Below, one piece after another: positions 1 to 7,693 of a stretch of 64,000 bases of DNA (its first letter is position 1; each line of letters starts with the position of its first letter). A program made the position numbers and the translations under genes. The DNA lies in contig NZ_LT575483.1 in assembly GCF_900086705.1 (NCBI RefSeq), forward strand, positions 2,919,516 through 2,983,515, read 5' to 3'. The notes below the pieces were generated by a model that searched no databases, had not been told where the DNA came from, and was given only the letters and a program-made list of their open reading frames with translations. The DNA is from Massilibacillus massiliensis. GTDB lineage: Bacteria; Bacillota; Negativicutes; FLKF01.

Positions 1-59
1 TTATTTGTATAATAATAAGTAATCGAAGTTTAGCGTTCGCTCAATACGGAGGTGTTTTG

Positions 60-245
60 GTGGATATAGCAGCATTATCAGTTGCGATGAGTCAAACGAG
101 GTTTCAACAGGATCTAGGAATTTCAGTGATGAAAATGGCGATGGATCAAGCTAGCAGTCAGGGCAATGCTTTAGCAGAACTGATGGAGGATGCCTCAGCC
201 GCAGTAGATCCGAATCTTGGCGCGAATGTAGATATCAGTATATAA
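60..245 (+). CDS. YjfB family protein (putative motility-associated)
   Basis: A 61-residue protein with the N-terminal pattern of the YjfB family (DIAALSVAMSQ..., then a VMKMAMD segment and a short acidic/alanine-rich tail). The family is small, soluble and occurs in flagellated Firmicutes; its biochemical role is not established. GTG at 60 is preferred over the TTG at 57 because GGAGG at 48-52 is then 7 bases away. A TATAAT at 8-13 may be its -10 element, with the -35 outside the window. It is followed directly by its own terminator, so it is probably monocistronic. Family assignment is from overall pattern and length only. Confidence 0.75.
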   Translation: MDIAALSVAMSQTRFQQDLGISVMKMAMDQASSQGNALAELMEDASAAVDPNLGANVDISI

Positions 246-277
246 AGAGCTTAATTATGTTAAGCTCTATTTTTTCT
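246..277 (+). terminator. Rho-independent terminator of the yjfB-like gene
   Basis: AGAGCTTAA and TTAAGCTCT pair across a 5-base loop at 246-268 and are followed by ATTTTTTCT. The hairpin starts at the base after the stop codon. Confidence 0.85.
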
Positions 278-309
278 GCCCCAAAGATGTAATATTGATA
301 AAATTTTCT

Positions 310-337
310 TGCTTTTTTGGCTGTGGAAATTTATACT
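310..337 (+). promoter_or_regulatory. Predicted sigma-A promoter of the 344-605 RNA
   Basis: TTGCTT at 310-315 and TATACT at 332-337 are separated by 16 bases. Transcription would start near 344, just where the proposed RNA closing helix begins. Confidence 0.5.
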
Positions 338-343
338 TAGAGT

Positions 344-605
344 TAAGAACTTATTGCTTAGGTCCGTGGTTGGAAGTCGATGCCAGTTGCAGGCAAAACG
401 ATCCACGTAAGGAATTCAAAAGTAATTCTGATCATGGTGCAGCTTAGAGGTAAGTCCTGCCGGAGTCTTGTACATAATTGATGTTGACATCCGAGAGAGG
501 TAGTAGTGAGGGAATAGTTTCTATTAGCGAAACTTCCAGCAGGCGAGTGTGGGGTCAAAAACCAGGTCGGCTGAGCAGAGTCTTAAAACTCAAAAGGTGA
601 GGGGA
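344..605 (+). ncRNA. Probable structured RNA or long 5' leader, unassigned
   Basis: About 260 bases between a promoter and the zinc-ribbon gene hold no convincing ORF and look more G+C-rich than the usual spacers here. The ends can pair: GAGTTAAGA at 340-348 with TCTTAAAACTC at about 582-592, leaving two bulged A. Internal hairpins include CGTGG/CCACG, GGAATT/AATTCT around 401-421, and AGTTTC/GAAACT around 516-533. No T-rich terminator hairpin lies between it and the gene at 614, so it may be a cis-acting leader or an RNA processed from one. It does not match the cores of cobalamin, SAM, glycine, lysine, T-box, tmRNA, RNase P or SRP RNAs that I can recall. 6S and raiA RNAs were considered but cannot be confirmed by eye. 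Confidence 0.45.
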
Positions 606-613
606 TTTTTTTA

Positions 614-901
614 ATGGCTTTCGAAGACAAAACTCTTCAATGTAAAGATTGTGGGAAAGATTTTATTTTTAGTGCAGGAGAACAAGAATTCTACGCTGAG
701 AAAGGTTTCGAAAACGAACCTGTACGTTGCCGCGATTGTCGCGATTCTAGACGTCGTAACCGTGATGGTGGCGAAGCTAGACCACAACGTGAAATGTTCG
801 AAGTTGTTTGCGCTAGCTGTGGCGTAACTACACAAGTACCTTTCCAACCACGTAACGATCGTCCGGTATATTGCCGCGATTGTTTCAACGCTAATAAATA
901 A
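614..901 (+). CDS. Zinc-ribbon domain protein, two CxxC pairs per module
   Basis: A 95-residue basic protein with two treble-clef-like zinc-ribbon modules. The first has CKDC near residues 10-13 and CRDC near 38-41; the second has CASC near 66-69 and CRDC near 87-90. This is the CxxC-x(n)-CxxC small zinc-ribbon family (probable zinc-ribbon, zf-trcl type), whose function is unknown; nucleic-acid or protein binding is plausible from the Arg-rich linker. The start is supported by a GGTGAGGGG ribosome site 8-10 bases upstream. It follows a long structured leader and has its own terminator, so its expression may be controlled through that RNA. Confidence 0.8.
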   Translation: MAFEDKTLQCKDCGKDFIFSAGEQEFYAEKGFENEPVRCRDCRDSRRRNRDGGEARPQREMFEVVCASCGVTTQVPFQPRNDRPVYCRDCFNANK

Positions 902-929
902 TTATATACGATAGTGTATATATTTGCCG

Positions 930-952
930 GCCCGGATTTATCCGGGCTTTAG
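930..952 (+). terminator. Rho-independent terminator after the zinc-ribbon gene
   Basis: GCCCGGA and TCCGGGC form a perfect 7-bp G+C-rich stem at 930-947 with a TTTA loop and a short T run. Confidence 0.8.
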
Positions 953-1014
953 TGTTTACTGTATAAAATAAGCATGGTTTCATTTATATAAATTTATCTT
1001 TTGGAGGTTTTTCT

Positions 1015-1803
1015 ATGTCTAAAAAGATTATGAGTTTGCTAGTGGCAGGTATATTTATTTTATCTGCTTTTGTTGTAGGTTGCGGCGGACAAAAAGAACA
1101 GGCGAAAGAAGGCCAGGGGGCTGCGGAAAAAGTATTACGCGTTGGTTGTAATGCTGATTTTGCGCCATTTGAGTTTCAAGATGTAAATGGTAAAGAATAT
1201 GTTGGTTTTGATATGGATTTAATCAGAGCTGTTGGTAAGGAAATGGGTTATGAAGTAAAAATTCAAAATATTAATTTTGATGGCTTAATTCCAGCAATGG
1301 AAGCAGGCAATATTGATGTGATTATCAGTGGGATGACGATTACAGAGGAACGTGCGAATAAAGTTCAATTTTCTAAACCATATTACCAATCTGGTTTGAC
1401 AATCGCAGTTAAAACAGATAATCAAGATATTCAATCATTTAAAGATTTGGAAGGCAAATCTATCGCGGTACAAATCGGTACAACTGGTGCGATGGAAGCG
1501 AAAAAAATAAAAGATGCAAAAGTAAAAGAATTTAATAGCTCTGCGGATACTTTTATGGAATTGAAAATCGGTGGGGTAGAAGCAGTCGTAAACGATAGAC
1601 CAGTTAATGACTATTATTTAGCGCAAGGCGGTAGTAAAGAAGCGAAAGTACTTAGCGAAATCTTGACTGCTGAAGATTATGGGATTGCTGTAAGTAAAAA
1701 AAATCAAGAACTTGCGAAACAAATTGATGCGGCACTTGATAAATTAAAAGAAAACGGTGAATACGATAAAATTTATACAAAATGGTTTGGGGCAAAAAAA
1801 TAG
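1015..1803 (+). CDS. Polar amino acid ABC transporter, substrate-binding lipoprotein
   Basis: A 262-residue periplasmic-binding protein class 3 (SBP_bac_3) with a lipoprotein signal: lysines at 3-4, a hydrophobic stretch and a VVGC lipobox with Cys23 as the predicted acylation site. Family features include LRVGCNADFAPFEF after the linker, GFDMDLIRAVGKEMGY, and an SGMTITEERA segment for ligand contact. It would deliver a polar amino acid (glutamine, arginine or similar; the ligand cannot be read from sequence) to the permease at 3423 and the ATPase at 4075. TTTTGGAGG lies just upstream of the ATG. The gene and its permease are now separated by an ISL3 element inserted in the intervening terminator hairpin. 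Confidence 0.9.
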   Translation: MSKKIMSLLVAGIFILSAFVVGCGGQKEQAKEGQGAAEKVLRVGCNADFAPFEFQDVNGKEYVGFDMDLIRAVGKEMGYEVKIQNINFDGLIPAMEAGNIDVIISGMTITEERANKVQFSKPYYQSGLTIAVKTDNQDIQSFKDLEGKSIAVQIGTTGAMEAKKIKDAKVKEFNSSADTFMELKIGGVEAVVNDRPVNDYYLAQGGSKEAKVLSEILTAEDYGIAVSKKNQELAKQIDAALDKLKENGEYDKIYTKWFGAKK

Positions 1804-1826
1804 GATAGTTTATTTTTAAAAGGTAT

Positions 1827-1846
1827 ACTGCCCCCTTATAAGTTTG
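1827..1846 (+). terminator. Left arm of a terminator hairpin split by the IS
   Basis: These 20 bases (ACTGCCCCCTTATAAGTTTG) are the exact reverse complement of 3273-3292. Before the insertion they formed a 20-bp stem with an 8-base loop followed by seven T, a very strong terminator between the binding-protein gene and the permease gene. The IS now separates the arms by more than 1.4 kb. Confidence 0.9.
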
Positions 1847-1857
1847 GGCTCTATAAT

Positions 1858-1904
1858 AAATGTTGTGGTTTTGATGAAAATCAAAACTACAACATTTATT
1901 TTTT
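1858..1904 (+). terminator. Inward-facing terminator at the IS left end
   Basis: AAATGTTGTGGTTTTGAT at 1858-1875 pairs with ATCAAAACTACAACATTT at 1880-1897 with one wobble, followed by ATTTTTTTG. Part of the stem overlaps the terminal inverted repeat. It would stop read-through from outside from reaching the transposase gene, a known way for IS elements to limit impinging transcription. Confidence 0.7.
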
Positions 1905-1977
1905 TGCATACAAAAAGACATGGGAGATTTCTAGTAAAATATTAATTGACCAAAACTAACATCTAGGAGAAATCGCC

Positions 1978-3201
1978 ATGTCCAATATGAATTTTATCAC
2001 ATCTATTATGCATTTACCAGAAAACAGTTTAAAACTCATCGATGATCATACTTTTTTACTCACCTTACCTGTAAAATCCCATGCCTGCCCTCATTGTCAG
2101 ACACAAACTTTAAAAATTCATGACTATAGACATCAGCCTGTTAAAACTTTGTTGCTCTCAAATACAGAGTTCCTCCTTGTCTATCGCAGACGCAGGTACA
2201 GATGTTCCTCTTGCGGGAAAGCTTTTTCTGAACAGAATTCTCTTCTTTCCAAATACCAGCGAATGTCTCGTGAACTTATTGCTAAAATACTTCAAGAACA
2301 TGGGTTTTTGGTTACTTCTACCGATATTGCTCACCGATATAAACTTTCAATCTCTACGGTACAGCGTTTGTTTAAATCGGTTTCTCCCGCTTCATCTAAT
2401 CTTTCCTCATCTATCTCGATTGATGAGTTTAAAGGCAATGCTGGCGCAAAATTTCAGGTCGTCATAAACGATCTGAATAACTACACTTGCTTAAATATTA
2501 TTGAAGATCGTTCTCCGGATATCCTTTATGCAAAGATCCTTGCCTATCCTTTAGCCGAGCGCTTAAAAGTTAAGCATGTGAGTATAGATTTAAGTTCATC
2601 CTTTAGAAAAATGGCCAAAGAATGCTTTCCGAATGCCAAAATTGCAGCAGATAAATTTCATGCGGTACGAATGGCAAATGACGCTTTAAATACCATTCGA
2701 AAGCAGGTGCAAAGCAACCTTCCAGAAAATCAGCGAAGGTATTTTAAACGTGCTAGATATCTTATGCTCACTAGAGAAAAGAATCTTTCTAACGATGAAG
2801 ACCGTGCAGCTTTGCAAGTCATGCTGAATTACTCAGAGGATTTATCTGCTGCCTACGCAATGAAAGAAGTTTATTTTGATCTTCTTGACAGCAAAGACAG
2901 CAAGCAATTTATACAAAAGCTGAAAGGATTTCAAGCAGCCGTAGAAAAGCAAAATTTGAAACCCTTTCAAACTTTATGGAATACAACGATTCAGTGGAAA
3001 ACGGAAATCCTACATGCAATAGCAACCGGCTATAACAATGGCTTTACAGAAGGATGCAATACGACAATAAAGAACCTAAAAAGAATATGTTACAGCTACA
3101 GAAATTTTGATAACTTTAAACGGCGCATTATCTATTTATTAAACAATCCGGAAAGAAGAAAAGTGCGAAAGAAACGAATTTTTACAGAAATCTGCATATA
3201 A
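1978..3201 (+). CDS. ISL3-family transposase (copy 1)
   Basis: A 407-residue DDE transposase of the ISL3 family. It has an N-terminal zinc finger (CPHC near residues 38-41, CSSC near 76-79), a helix-turn-helix segment around 105-135 (TSTDIAHRYKLSISTVQRLF), and the DDE_Tnp_ISL3 core with SIDEFKG, SIDLSSSFR and, near the C-terminus, GFTEGCNTTIKNLKR with the expected Glu. CTAGGAGAAATCGCC precedes the ATG. A GACAGGATGGA/TCCATCCTGTC hairpin follows the stop at 3204-3231. The protein is identical to the one encoded at 26869-28092, so it is probably intact and mobile. Confidence 0.97.
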   Translation: MSNMNFITSIMHLPENSLKLIDDHTFLLTLPVKSHACPHCQTQTLKIHDYRHQPVKTLLLSNTEFLLVYRRRRYRCSSCGKAFSEQNSLLSKYQRMSRELIAKILQEHGFLVTSTDIAHRYKLSISTVQRLFKSVSPASSNLSSSISIDEFKGNAGAKFQVVINDLNNYTCLNIIEDRSPDILYAKILAYPLAERLKVKHVSIDLSSSFRKMAKECFPNAKIAADKFHAVRMANDALNTIRKQVQSNLPENQRRYFKRARYLMLTREKNLSNDEDRAALQVMLNYSEDLSAAYAMKEVYFDLLDSKDSKQFIQKLKGFQAAVEKQNLKPFQTLWNTTIQWKTEILHAIATGYNNGFTEGCNTTIKNLKRICYSYRNFDNFKRRIIYLLNNPERRKVRKKRIFTEICI

Positions 3202-3272
3202 AAAGACAGGATGGATTTTTCCATCCTGTCTAAACCACAACATTTGACAAAGAGCCTAAGTTTGACCTAAAT

Positions 3273-3298
3273 CAAACTTATAAGGGGGCAGTTTTTTT
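3273..3298 (+). terminator. Right arm and T-tract of the IS-split terminator
   Basis: CAAACTTATAAGGGGGCAGT at 3273-3292 followed by a run of T is the partner of 1827-1846. Without its left arm this piece can no longer fold as the original terminator. Confidence 0.88.
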
Positions 3299-3422
3299 CA
3301 TGGAAAAGCATAAAAAGGACAGTAAAAGTGGCATTGACGAATATTTATAAGTGAAATATAATTAATATAGTATGTTTATACGGAAAGTGTAATTAATTAT
3401 AAATGGTTAGGATGAGCTTTTT

Positions 3423-4088
3423 ATGGATTTTGATGTTTCTTTAGTAGCCAATGCACTGCCACTATTGTTAGAGGGTGCTCTGGTTACGATTCAGATTACT
3501 GCTTTGAGTGTTGGTTCGGGTTTAGTGATTGGTTTATTTGCGGGGATTGCGCGGCTTGCCACGCTTTGGCCAATCAGAGTTTTAGCAGCAATCTATGTGG
3601 ATTTTATACGTGGAACTCCGCTTTTAGTGCAAATCTTTATTATCTATTTTGCGCTGCCGATGTTAACGGGAATGCGGGTGGATCCGTTTATTGCCGCGAT
3701 TACTGCATGTAGTATTAATAGCGGCGCTTATATTGCGGAAATTTTTCGGGCGGGAATCGAATCAATTGATCAAGGGCAAATGGAAGCAGGACGGTCGCTT
3801 GGCATGAGCTGGTCACAAACAATGCGATATATTATTGTACCACAAGCCTTCAAACGGATTATTCCGCCGCTAGGAAATGAATTTATTGCGATGCTGAAGG
3901 ATTCATCTTTGGTTTCAGTCATCGGATTTGAGGAACTTACGCGGCGTGGACAGTTGATTATTGCACGTACTTATGGTTCCCTTGAAATTTGGATTACCGT
4001 AGCATTTATCTATCTTTTAATGACTCTTACGATTTCTCGTTTTGTCGCTTATTTGGAGCGGAGGTATAAAATTGATGATCGATATTAA
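3423..4088 (+). CDS. Polar amino acid ABC transporter permease (HisMQ/GlnP family)
   Basis: A 221-residue integral membrane protein of the His/Glu/Gln/Arg permease family, about five transmembrane segments. Visible features are the N-terminal [16 protein letters not shown] motif, [19 protein letters not shown], and the EAA loop ([20 protein letters not shown], near residues 121-140) that docks on the ATPase. It forms the channel for the lipoprotein at 1015. Its stop overlaps the ATPase start by 14 bases, so the two are translationally coupled. The binding-protein gene would have been about 200 bp upstream before the IS insertion; transcription must now start in 3265-3422 or in the IS. Confidence 0.92.
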   Translation: MDFDVSLVANALPLLLEGALVTIQITALSVGSGLVIGLFAGIARLATLWPIRVLAAIYVDFIRGTPLLVQIFIIYFALPMLTGMRVDPFIAAITACSINSGAYIAEIFRAGIESIDQGQMEAGRSLGMSWSQTMRYIIVPQAFKRIIPPLGNEFIAMLKDSSLVSVIGFEELTRRGQLIIARTYGSLEIWITVAFIYLLMTLTISRFVAYLERRYKIDDRY

Positions 4089-4794
4089 GAACTTATATAA
4101 ATCTTTTGGAAAAATAAATGTATTAAAGGGCATTGATGTAACGATTCAGGAAAAAGAAGTTGTCGTTATTATTGGTCCGAGCGGCTCTGGAAAATCTACG
4201 CTGCTTCGTTGCATAAATTATCTTGAAAAACCTACTTCGGGTGAAATTGTTGTGGATCAGATTCCGTTAAGTGGTGAAGCAAATATTAATAAAGTACGTG
4301 AAGAAGTCGGTATGGTATTTCAACGCTTTAATTTGTTTGGTCACATGACGGTGCTTGAAAATATCACACTTGCACCGATGAAAGTTCGTAAAATGAGTAA
4401 AGAGGAAGCCGTTAAAACGGCAATGGAGCTGCTTCGTAAAGTTGGATTGTCAGATAAAGCAAACGCATATCCGGCGCAGTTATCCGGTGGTCAGCAGCAA
4501 CGGGTGGCGATTGCGCGCGCCCTGGCAATGAAACCGAAGATTATGCTGTTTGATGAACCGACCTCTGCATTAGACCCTGAAATGGTCAATGAAGTGCTGG
4601 AAGTAATGAAAACTTTAGCTAAAGAAGGCATGACCATGGTTGTTGTTACACATGAGATGGGATTTGCGCGTGAAGTTGGGGATCGTGTTCTATTTGTGGA
4701 TGAAGGAAAAATTGTTGAACAGGGATCACCAAAGGCAATTTTTGAAGAAGCAAAAGAAGAACGTACAAAAGTATTTTTATCTAAAATATTATAA
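4075..4794 (+). CDS. Polar amino acid ABC transporter ATP-binding protein
   Basis: A 239-residue GlnQ-type ATPase. Walker A is GPSGSGKST (near 33-41), the Q-loop is in [12 protein letters not shown], the signature is LSGGQQQR and Walker B is IMLFDEP, followed by the D-loop SALDPE and the H-loop VVTHE. It powers uptake through the permease at 3423. ATG at 4075 (or TTG at 4072) is chosen because GGAGG at about 4060-4064 is correctly spaced and translation would otherwise start deep inside the permease gene. No clear terminator follows; an A+T-rich near-palindrome at about 4876-4908 may serve. Confidence 0.93.
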   Translation: MIDIKNLYKSFGKINVLKGIDVTIQEKEVVVIIGPSGSGKSTLLRCINYLEKPTSGEIVVDQIPLSGEANINKVREEVGMVFQRFNLFGHMTVLENITLAPMKVRKMSKEEAVKTAMELLRKVGLSDKANAYPAQLSGGQQQRVAIARALAMKPKIMLFDEPTSALDPEMVNEVLEVMKTLAKEGMTMVVVTHEMGFAREVGDRVLFVDEGKIVEQGSPKAIFEEAKEERTKVFLSKIL

Positions 4795-4930
4795 GCAATC
4801 TAGCTTCAGCGTAGCTTATAAGCGGAATAATTTAGTTTTTCGACAAGTTAGATGTTTATTTGACAATAAATACGAGTAATATTTTTATAAAATTTTTTTA
4901 TAAAAATAACGATAAAACTTGCTTTTTATG

Positions 4931-4959
4931 TTGACAAATATAACCAACAACTATATAAT
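4931..4959 (+). promoter_or_regulatory. Consensus sigma-A promoter of the cold-shock gene
   Basis: TTGACA at 4931-4936 and TATAAT at 4954-4959 with exactly 17 bases between. Transcription would start near 4966, giving a leader of about 48 bases. Confidence 0.9.
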
Positions 4960-5013
4960 AAAAAGCGTGGTCGCCAAAGTGGTGTCCAGTTTATTTCTAG
5001 GAGGAATTTCAGA

Positions 5014-5214
5014 ATGATTGGTAAAGTTAAATGGTTTAGCGCGGAAAAAGGTTACGGATTTATTGAAAGAGAAGACGGTGGAGATGTATTCGTACATTTT
5101 TCAGCTATCCAAGATGAAGGCTTTAAGACTTTAGCTGAGGGTCAAGGCGTTGAATTTGAAATCGTTGAAGGCGCTCGTGGTCCACAAGCTTCTAACGTTA
5201 CAAAAACAGCTTAA
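5014..5214 (+). CDS. Cold-shock protein, CspA family
   Basis: A 66-residue single cold-shock domain. Both RNA-binding motifs are present: RNP1 as KGYGFIER near residues 12-19 and RNP2 as VFVHFSAI near 26-33; the start [17 protein letters not shown] is canonical. These proteins bind single-stranded RNA and DNA and act as RNA chaperones in the cytoplasm. The gene has its own consensus promoter, an AGGAGG site and a terminator, so it is monocistronic and probably highly expressed. Confidence 0.97.
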   Translation: MIGKVKWFSAEKGYGFIEREDGGDVFVHFSAIQDEGFKTLAEGQGVEFEIVEGARGPQASNVTKTA

Positions 5215-5234
5215 TAAAGATAAAGACGTTAATG

Positions 5235-5260
5235 CCCGACTTCTTTGAAGTCGGGTTTTT
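5235..5260 (+). terminator. Rho-independent terminator of the cold-shock gene
   Basis: CCCGACTTC/GAAGTCGGG, a 9-bp perfect stem with a TTT loop, followed by five T. Confidence 0.92.
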
Positions 5261-5394
5261 ATATTTTATACATAAAATTCGACAATTTAGTAGATTATCT
5301 GTAAAGTTTCTGAAAATTTGTTCTTCCAAGTAGGAGTTTTTCCTTAAGTGGAGAATATATATAAATATAGGATACAGAAAGGGGATGATGCATT

Positions 5395-5949
5395 ATGGCA
5401 ACATTCACTATTAGAGGTAAAAATATTGAAATAACTCCAGCACTGAAGGAATATGTGGAAAAAAGAGTAGGTAAAGTTACAAAATACTTTGATTCCGTTG
5501 GTGAAATTACTGTGCTGCTTACGGTCACAAAAGTTCGTCATAGCGTAGAAGTTACATTACCTGTTAATGGTATCTTACTGAGGGGCGAGGAGTCTACAAA
5601 AGATATGTATGCTTCGATCGATCTCGTTGTTGAAAAACTAGAGAAACAAATAGAAAAACATAAAACGAAGATCGCAAAAAGACTTCGTGCAGGAAGCTTT
5701 AAGTTTGAAGCAGTAAACGCGAATCATTCAGCGCAAGAAAAAAATAATAGCATTGATGATTTGGAAGAATATCCGGTCGTGAAAACAAAACGATTTGCAG
5801 TAAAGCCAATGGATATTCAAGAAGCAATCATGCAAATGAACTTGATTAATCATGATTTCTTTGTATTCAGAGATTCTGATACAGAAGAGGTAAACGTAGT
5901 ATATCGTCGTAAGGATGGTCATTACGGTTTGATTGAACCCGGTCTATAA
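5395..5949 (+). CDS. hpf: Ribosome hibernation promoting factor, long form
   Basis: A 184-residue long HPF (YvyD/RaiA type). The N-terminal S30AE domain (residues about 1-100) begins FTIRGKNIEITPALKEYVEK and includes the basic stretch that lies in the ribosomal decoding centre. A linker follows, then a C-terminal dimerisation domain (about 125-184) with VVKTKRFAVKPMDIQEAIMQ, NHDFFVFRDSDTEEVNVVYR and DGHYGLIEP. Long HPF makes 100S ribosome dimers in stationary phase or stress. It sits between a cold-shock gene and an MFS gene with its own terminator. The AAAGGGG site lies about 10 bases before the ATG. Confidence 0.96.
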   Translation: MATFTIRGKNIEITPALKEYVEKRVGKVTKYFDSVGEITVLLTVTKVRHSVEVTLPVNGILLRGEESTKDMYASIDLVVEKLEKQIEKHKTKIAKRLRAGSFKFEAVNANHSAQEKNNSIDDLEEYPVVKTKRFAVKPMDIQEAIMQMNLINHDFFVFRDSDTEEVNVVYRRKDGHYGLIEPGL

Positions 5950-5960
5950 TTGAGACGATA

Positions 5961-6003
5961 TCTCCTCATTCATAAATTTTTATGGATGAGGAGATTGTTT
6001 TAT
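5961..6003 (+). terminator. Rho-independent terminator of hpf
   Basis: CTCCTCAT and ATGAGGAG close a stem that continues through CATAAA/TTTATG, followed by a T-rich tail (TTGTTTT). Confidence 0.85.
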
Positions 6004-6024
6004 AAAATAATACTTTGAAATCTG

Positions 6025-6053
6025 TTGCGTTTTCTTCGTCCGGATTGTATAAT
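6025..6053 (+). promoter_or_regulatory. Predicted sigma-A promoter of the MFS gene
   Basis: TTGCGT at 6025-6030 and TATAAT at 6048-6053 with a 17-base spacer. The predicted start, near 6060, coincides with the first base of a stable hairpin. Confidence 0.75.
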
Positions 6054-6060
6054 ACTAAAA

Positions 6061-6108
6061 AGTCTTCTCGTCGGTTAGGGACTGTTGGAAATCGGAGACA
6101 AGATGACT
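6061..6108 (+). promoter_or_regulatory. Structured 5' leader of the MFS gene, unassigned
   Basis: AGTCTTCTCGTC at 6061-6072 pairs with GACAAGATGACT at 6097-6108 (one mismatch and one wobble in 12). A second small hairpin, AAAGC/GCTTT, lies near 6129-6144. The leader runs about 155 bases from the predicted start to the ATG. I do not recognise a known riboswitch core, so this is either a new element or a simple 5' stabilising hairpin. Confidence 0.4.
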
Positions 6109-6216
6109 GTTTATAATTTTATAGTAAAAAGCAAAGATGCTTTAGTATGGTTCTATGAATTGATTGCATAGAGGTGTATTAAGGCATTTTTTATTTGAGT
6201 TATGGGGGAAAATGTG

Positions 6217-7464
6217 ATGGAAAGTGTAGTGAAAACGGGAGAAAAATATTGGTGGAAAGAAATTAATCGGAATCAGTGGATGACATTGGCAGCTGGAATG
6301 GCGGGGTGGGGACTAGATGGATTTGACGTCATGTTGTATGTTTTCGCATTAACTACAATTTTGAATGAATGGGGGCTTACAACAACTTCCGCAGGATTTT
6401 TGACATCGGTTACATTATTTTCTTCTGCAATTGGCGGTATCTTATTTGGAATTATTGCCGATAAGATTGGTCGTAAAAAATCACTGATGCTTACAATTTT
6501 TATCTTTTCTATTTGTTCTGGTCTTAGTGGATTGGCACAAAATATGGTACAGCTAGCAATCGCGAGAATACTTCTAGGTATCGGGATGGGCGGTGAATGG
6601 GGCACCGGTGCATTGATCGTAGCTGAGTCATGGCCGCCTGAACACAGGGGAAAAGCGATTGGGTTTATGCAATCAGGCTGGGCGATTGGCTATATTCTAG
6701 CTGCGCTTGCTGCTACCTTTATTTTACCTATATGGGGTTGGCGTGTATTGTTTTTTATCGGCATTTTACCAGCGCTGGCTACGGTTTGGATTCGTTCTTA
6801 TGTAAAAGAACCGGAAATTTGGGTTGAAGAACAAAAGAAGGATGAGAAAAAACAAAATAGCTTGATTCAGATCTTTAAACCGGATTTAATCAAATATACG
6901 ATATTGGTTTCGCTTGTTGGATCTTGTGTTTTATTCGCTTATTGGGGCTTATTCTCATGGCTGCCTGGATTTTTAAGTACACCGATTGAAAAAGGTGGTG
7001 CCGGATTAAGTGTTGCAAAATCTTCTGCATGGATGATTCCGACAATGTTAGGTGCTTTTTTTGGTTATATAAGTTTCGGATTTATTTCCGATAAATTTGG
7101 AAGAAGACCTACGTTTGCTGCTTATTTGGTTTTATCAGCAATTCTTGTATATGTGTATGGAAATACACGGGATGCCGCGATGCTTATTTTATTAGGCCCG
7201 TTTGTTGGATTTTTTGGCTCAGGCTACTTTAGTGCTTTTGGTGCAATGATTTCCGAACTTTATCCAACTAGAGCGCGCGGTGCGGGCGTAGGATTCACGT
7301 ATAATGTTGGACGAATGGCCAGTGCACTGGCGCCTACGGTGATCGGTTATGCAGCGACAATTCATGGATTGGGCGGTTCTTTGACGATTACAGCGTTATT
7401 CTTTTTATTAGGCGCTATGGCAATCTTCTTATTACCGGAAACAAAGGCAAAAGAGTTAGTGTAA
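6217..7464 (+). CDS. Major facilitator superfamily transporter
   Basis: A 415-residue, 12-helix MFS protein. The loop 2-3 signature is ADKIGRKKS, repeated in the second half as SDKFGRRPT, and the GWGLDGFDVMLY motif in helix 1 resembles sialate:H+ and aromatic-acid:H+ symporter groups. It probably imports a small organic anion or sugar acid with protons, but the substrate is not readable. ATG at 6217 is preferred to ATG at 6202 because GGGGG at 6204-6208 is correctly placed only for the former. The gene is alone, with its own promoter, structured leader and downstream hairpin. Confidence 0.88.
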   Translation: MESVVKTGEKYWWKEINRNQWMTLAAGMAGWGLDGFDVMLYVFALTTILNEWGLTTTSAGFLTSVTLFSSAIGGILFGIIADKIGRKKSLMLTIFIFSICSGLSGLAQNMVQLAIARILLGIGMGGEWGTGALIVAESWPPEHRGKAIGFMQSGWAIGYILAALAATFILPIWGWRVLFFIGILPALATVWIRSYVKEPEIWVEEQKKDEKKQNSLIQIFKPDLIKYTILVSLVGSCVLFAYWGLFSWLPGFLSTPIEKGGAGLSVAKSSAWMIPTMLGAFFGYISFGFISDKFGRRPTFAAYLVLSAILVYVYGNTRDAAMLILLGPFVGFFGSGYFSAFGAMISELYPTRARGAGVGFTYNVGRMASALAPTVIGYAATIHGLGGSLTITALFFLLGAMAIFLLPETKAKELV

Positions 7465-7502
7465 TAAGCGTAAAAAATTTGCATAAATAAAATATTTTAT
7501 AT

Positions 7503-7539
7503 GATAAGCCTCAGTATATGATAAATACTGAGGCTTATC
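7503..7539 (+). terminator. Hairpin after the MFS gene
   Basis: GATAAGCCTCAGTAT/ATACTGAGGCTTATC, a perfect 15-bp stem with a 7-base loop. The downstream T run is weak (GTATAAAAAG), so termination may be partial. Confidence 0.65.
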
Positions 7540-7605
7540 GTATAAAAAGTGGTATATAATATAAATAATAATTTATAAAATATGAGATAAATTTACTGCT
7601 ATCTT

Positions 7606-7634
7606 TTGACTTATTTCGGATACTTTGATAAAAT
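7606..7634 (+). promoter_or_regulatory. Predicted sigma-A promoter of secA
   Basis: TTGACT at 7606-7611 and TAAAAT at 7629-7634 with 17 bases between and a TG at 7627-7628 region that strengthens the -10. Confidence 0.6.
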
Positions 7635-7693
7635 TTTAAGATAGCCCTAAAAATGCACGTGTATATATGTGCCAACTCGAGGAGTGATACTGT

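Larger units (their letters stand above)
1847..3256 (+). mobile_element. ISL3-family insertion sequence, copy 1, with 8-bp target duplication
   Basis: A complete 1410-bp element. Its ends are imperfect inverted repeats of about 25 bp: GGCTCTATAATAAATGTTGT at the left, and the reverse complement of the right end begins GGCTCTTTGTCAAATGTTGT; 21 of 25 positions match. TAAGTTTG at 1839-1846 is repeated at 3257-3264, an 8-bp duplication typical of ISL3 transposition. It carries one transposase ORF and hairpins at both ends. An element of identical length with the same transposase lies at 26814-28223 in the opposite orientation, so both copies look recent. Confidence 0.95.

Noticed and set aside
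344-605. Calling this RNA 6S or raiA
   Set aside because: Length and structure are compatible with either in a general way, but I could not verify conserved positions by eye; hpf/raiA is 4.8 kb away, not adjacent. Left unassigned.
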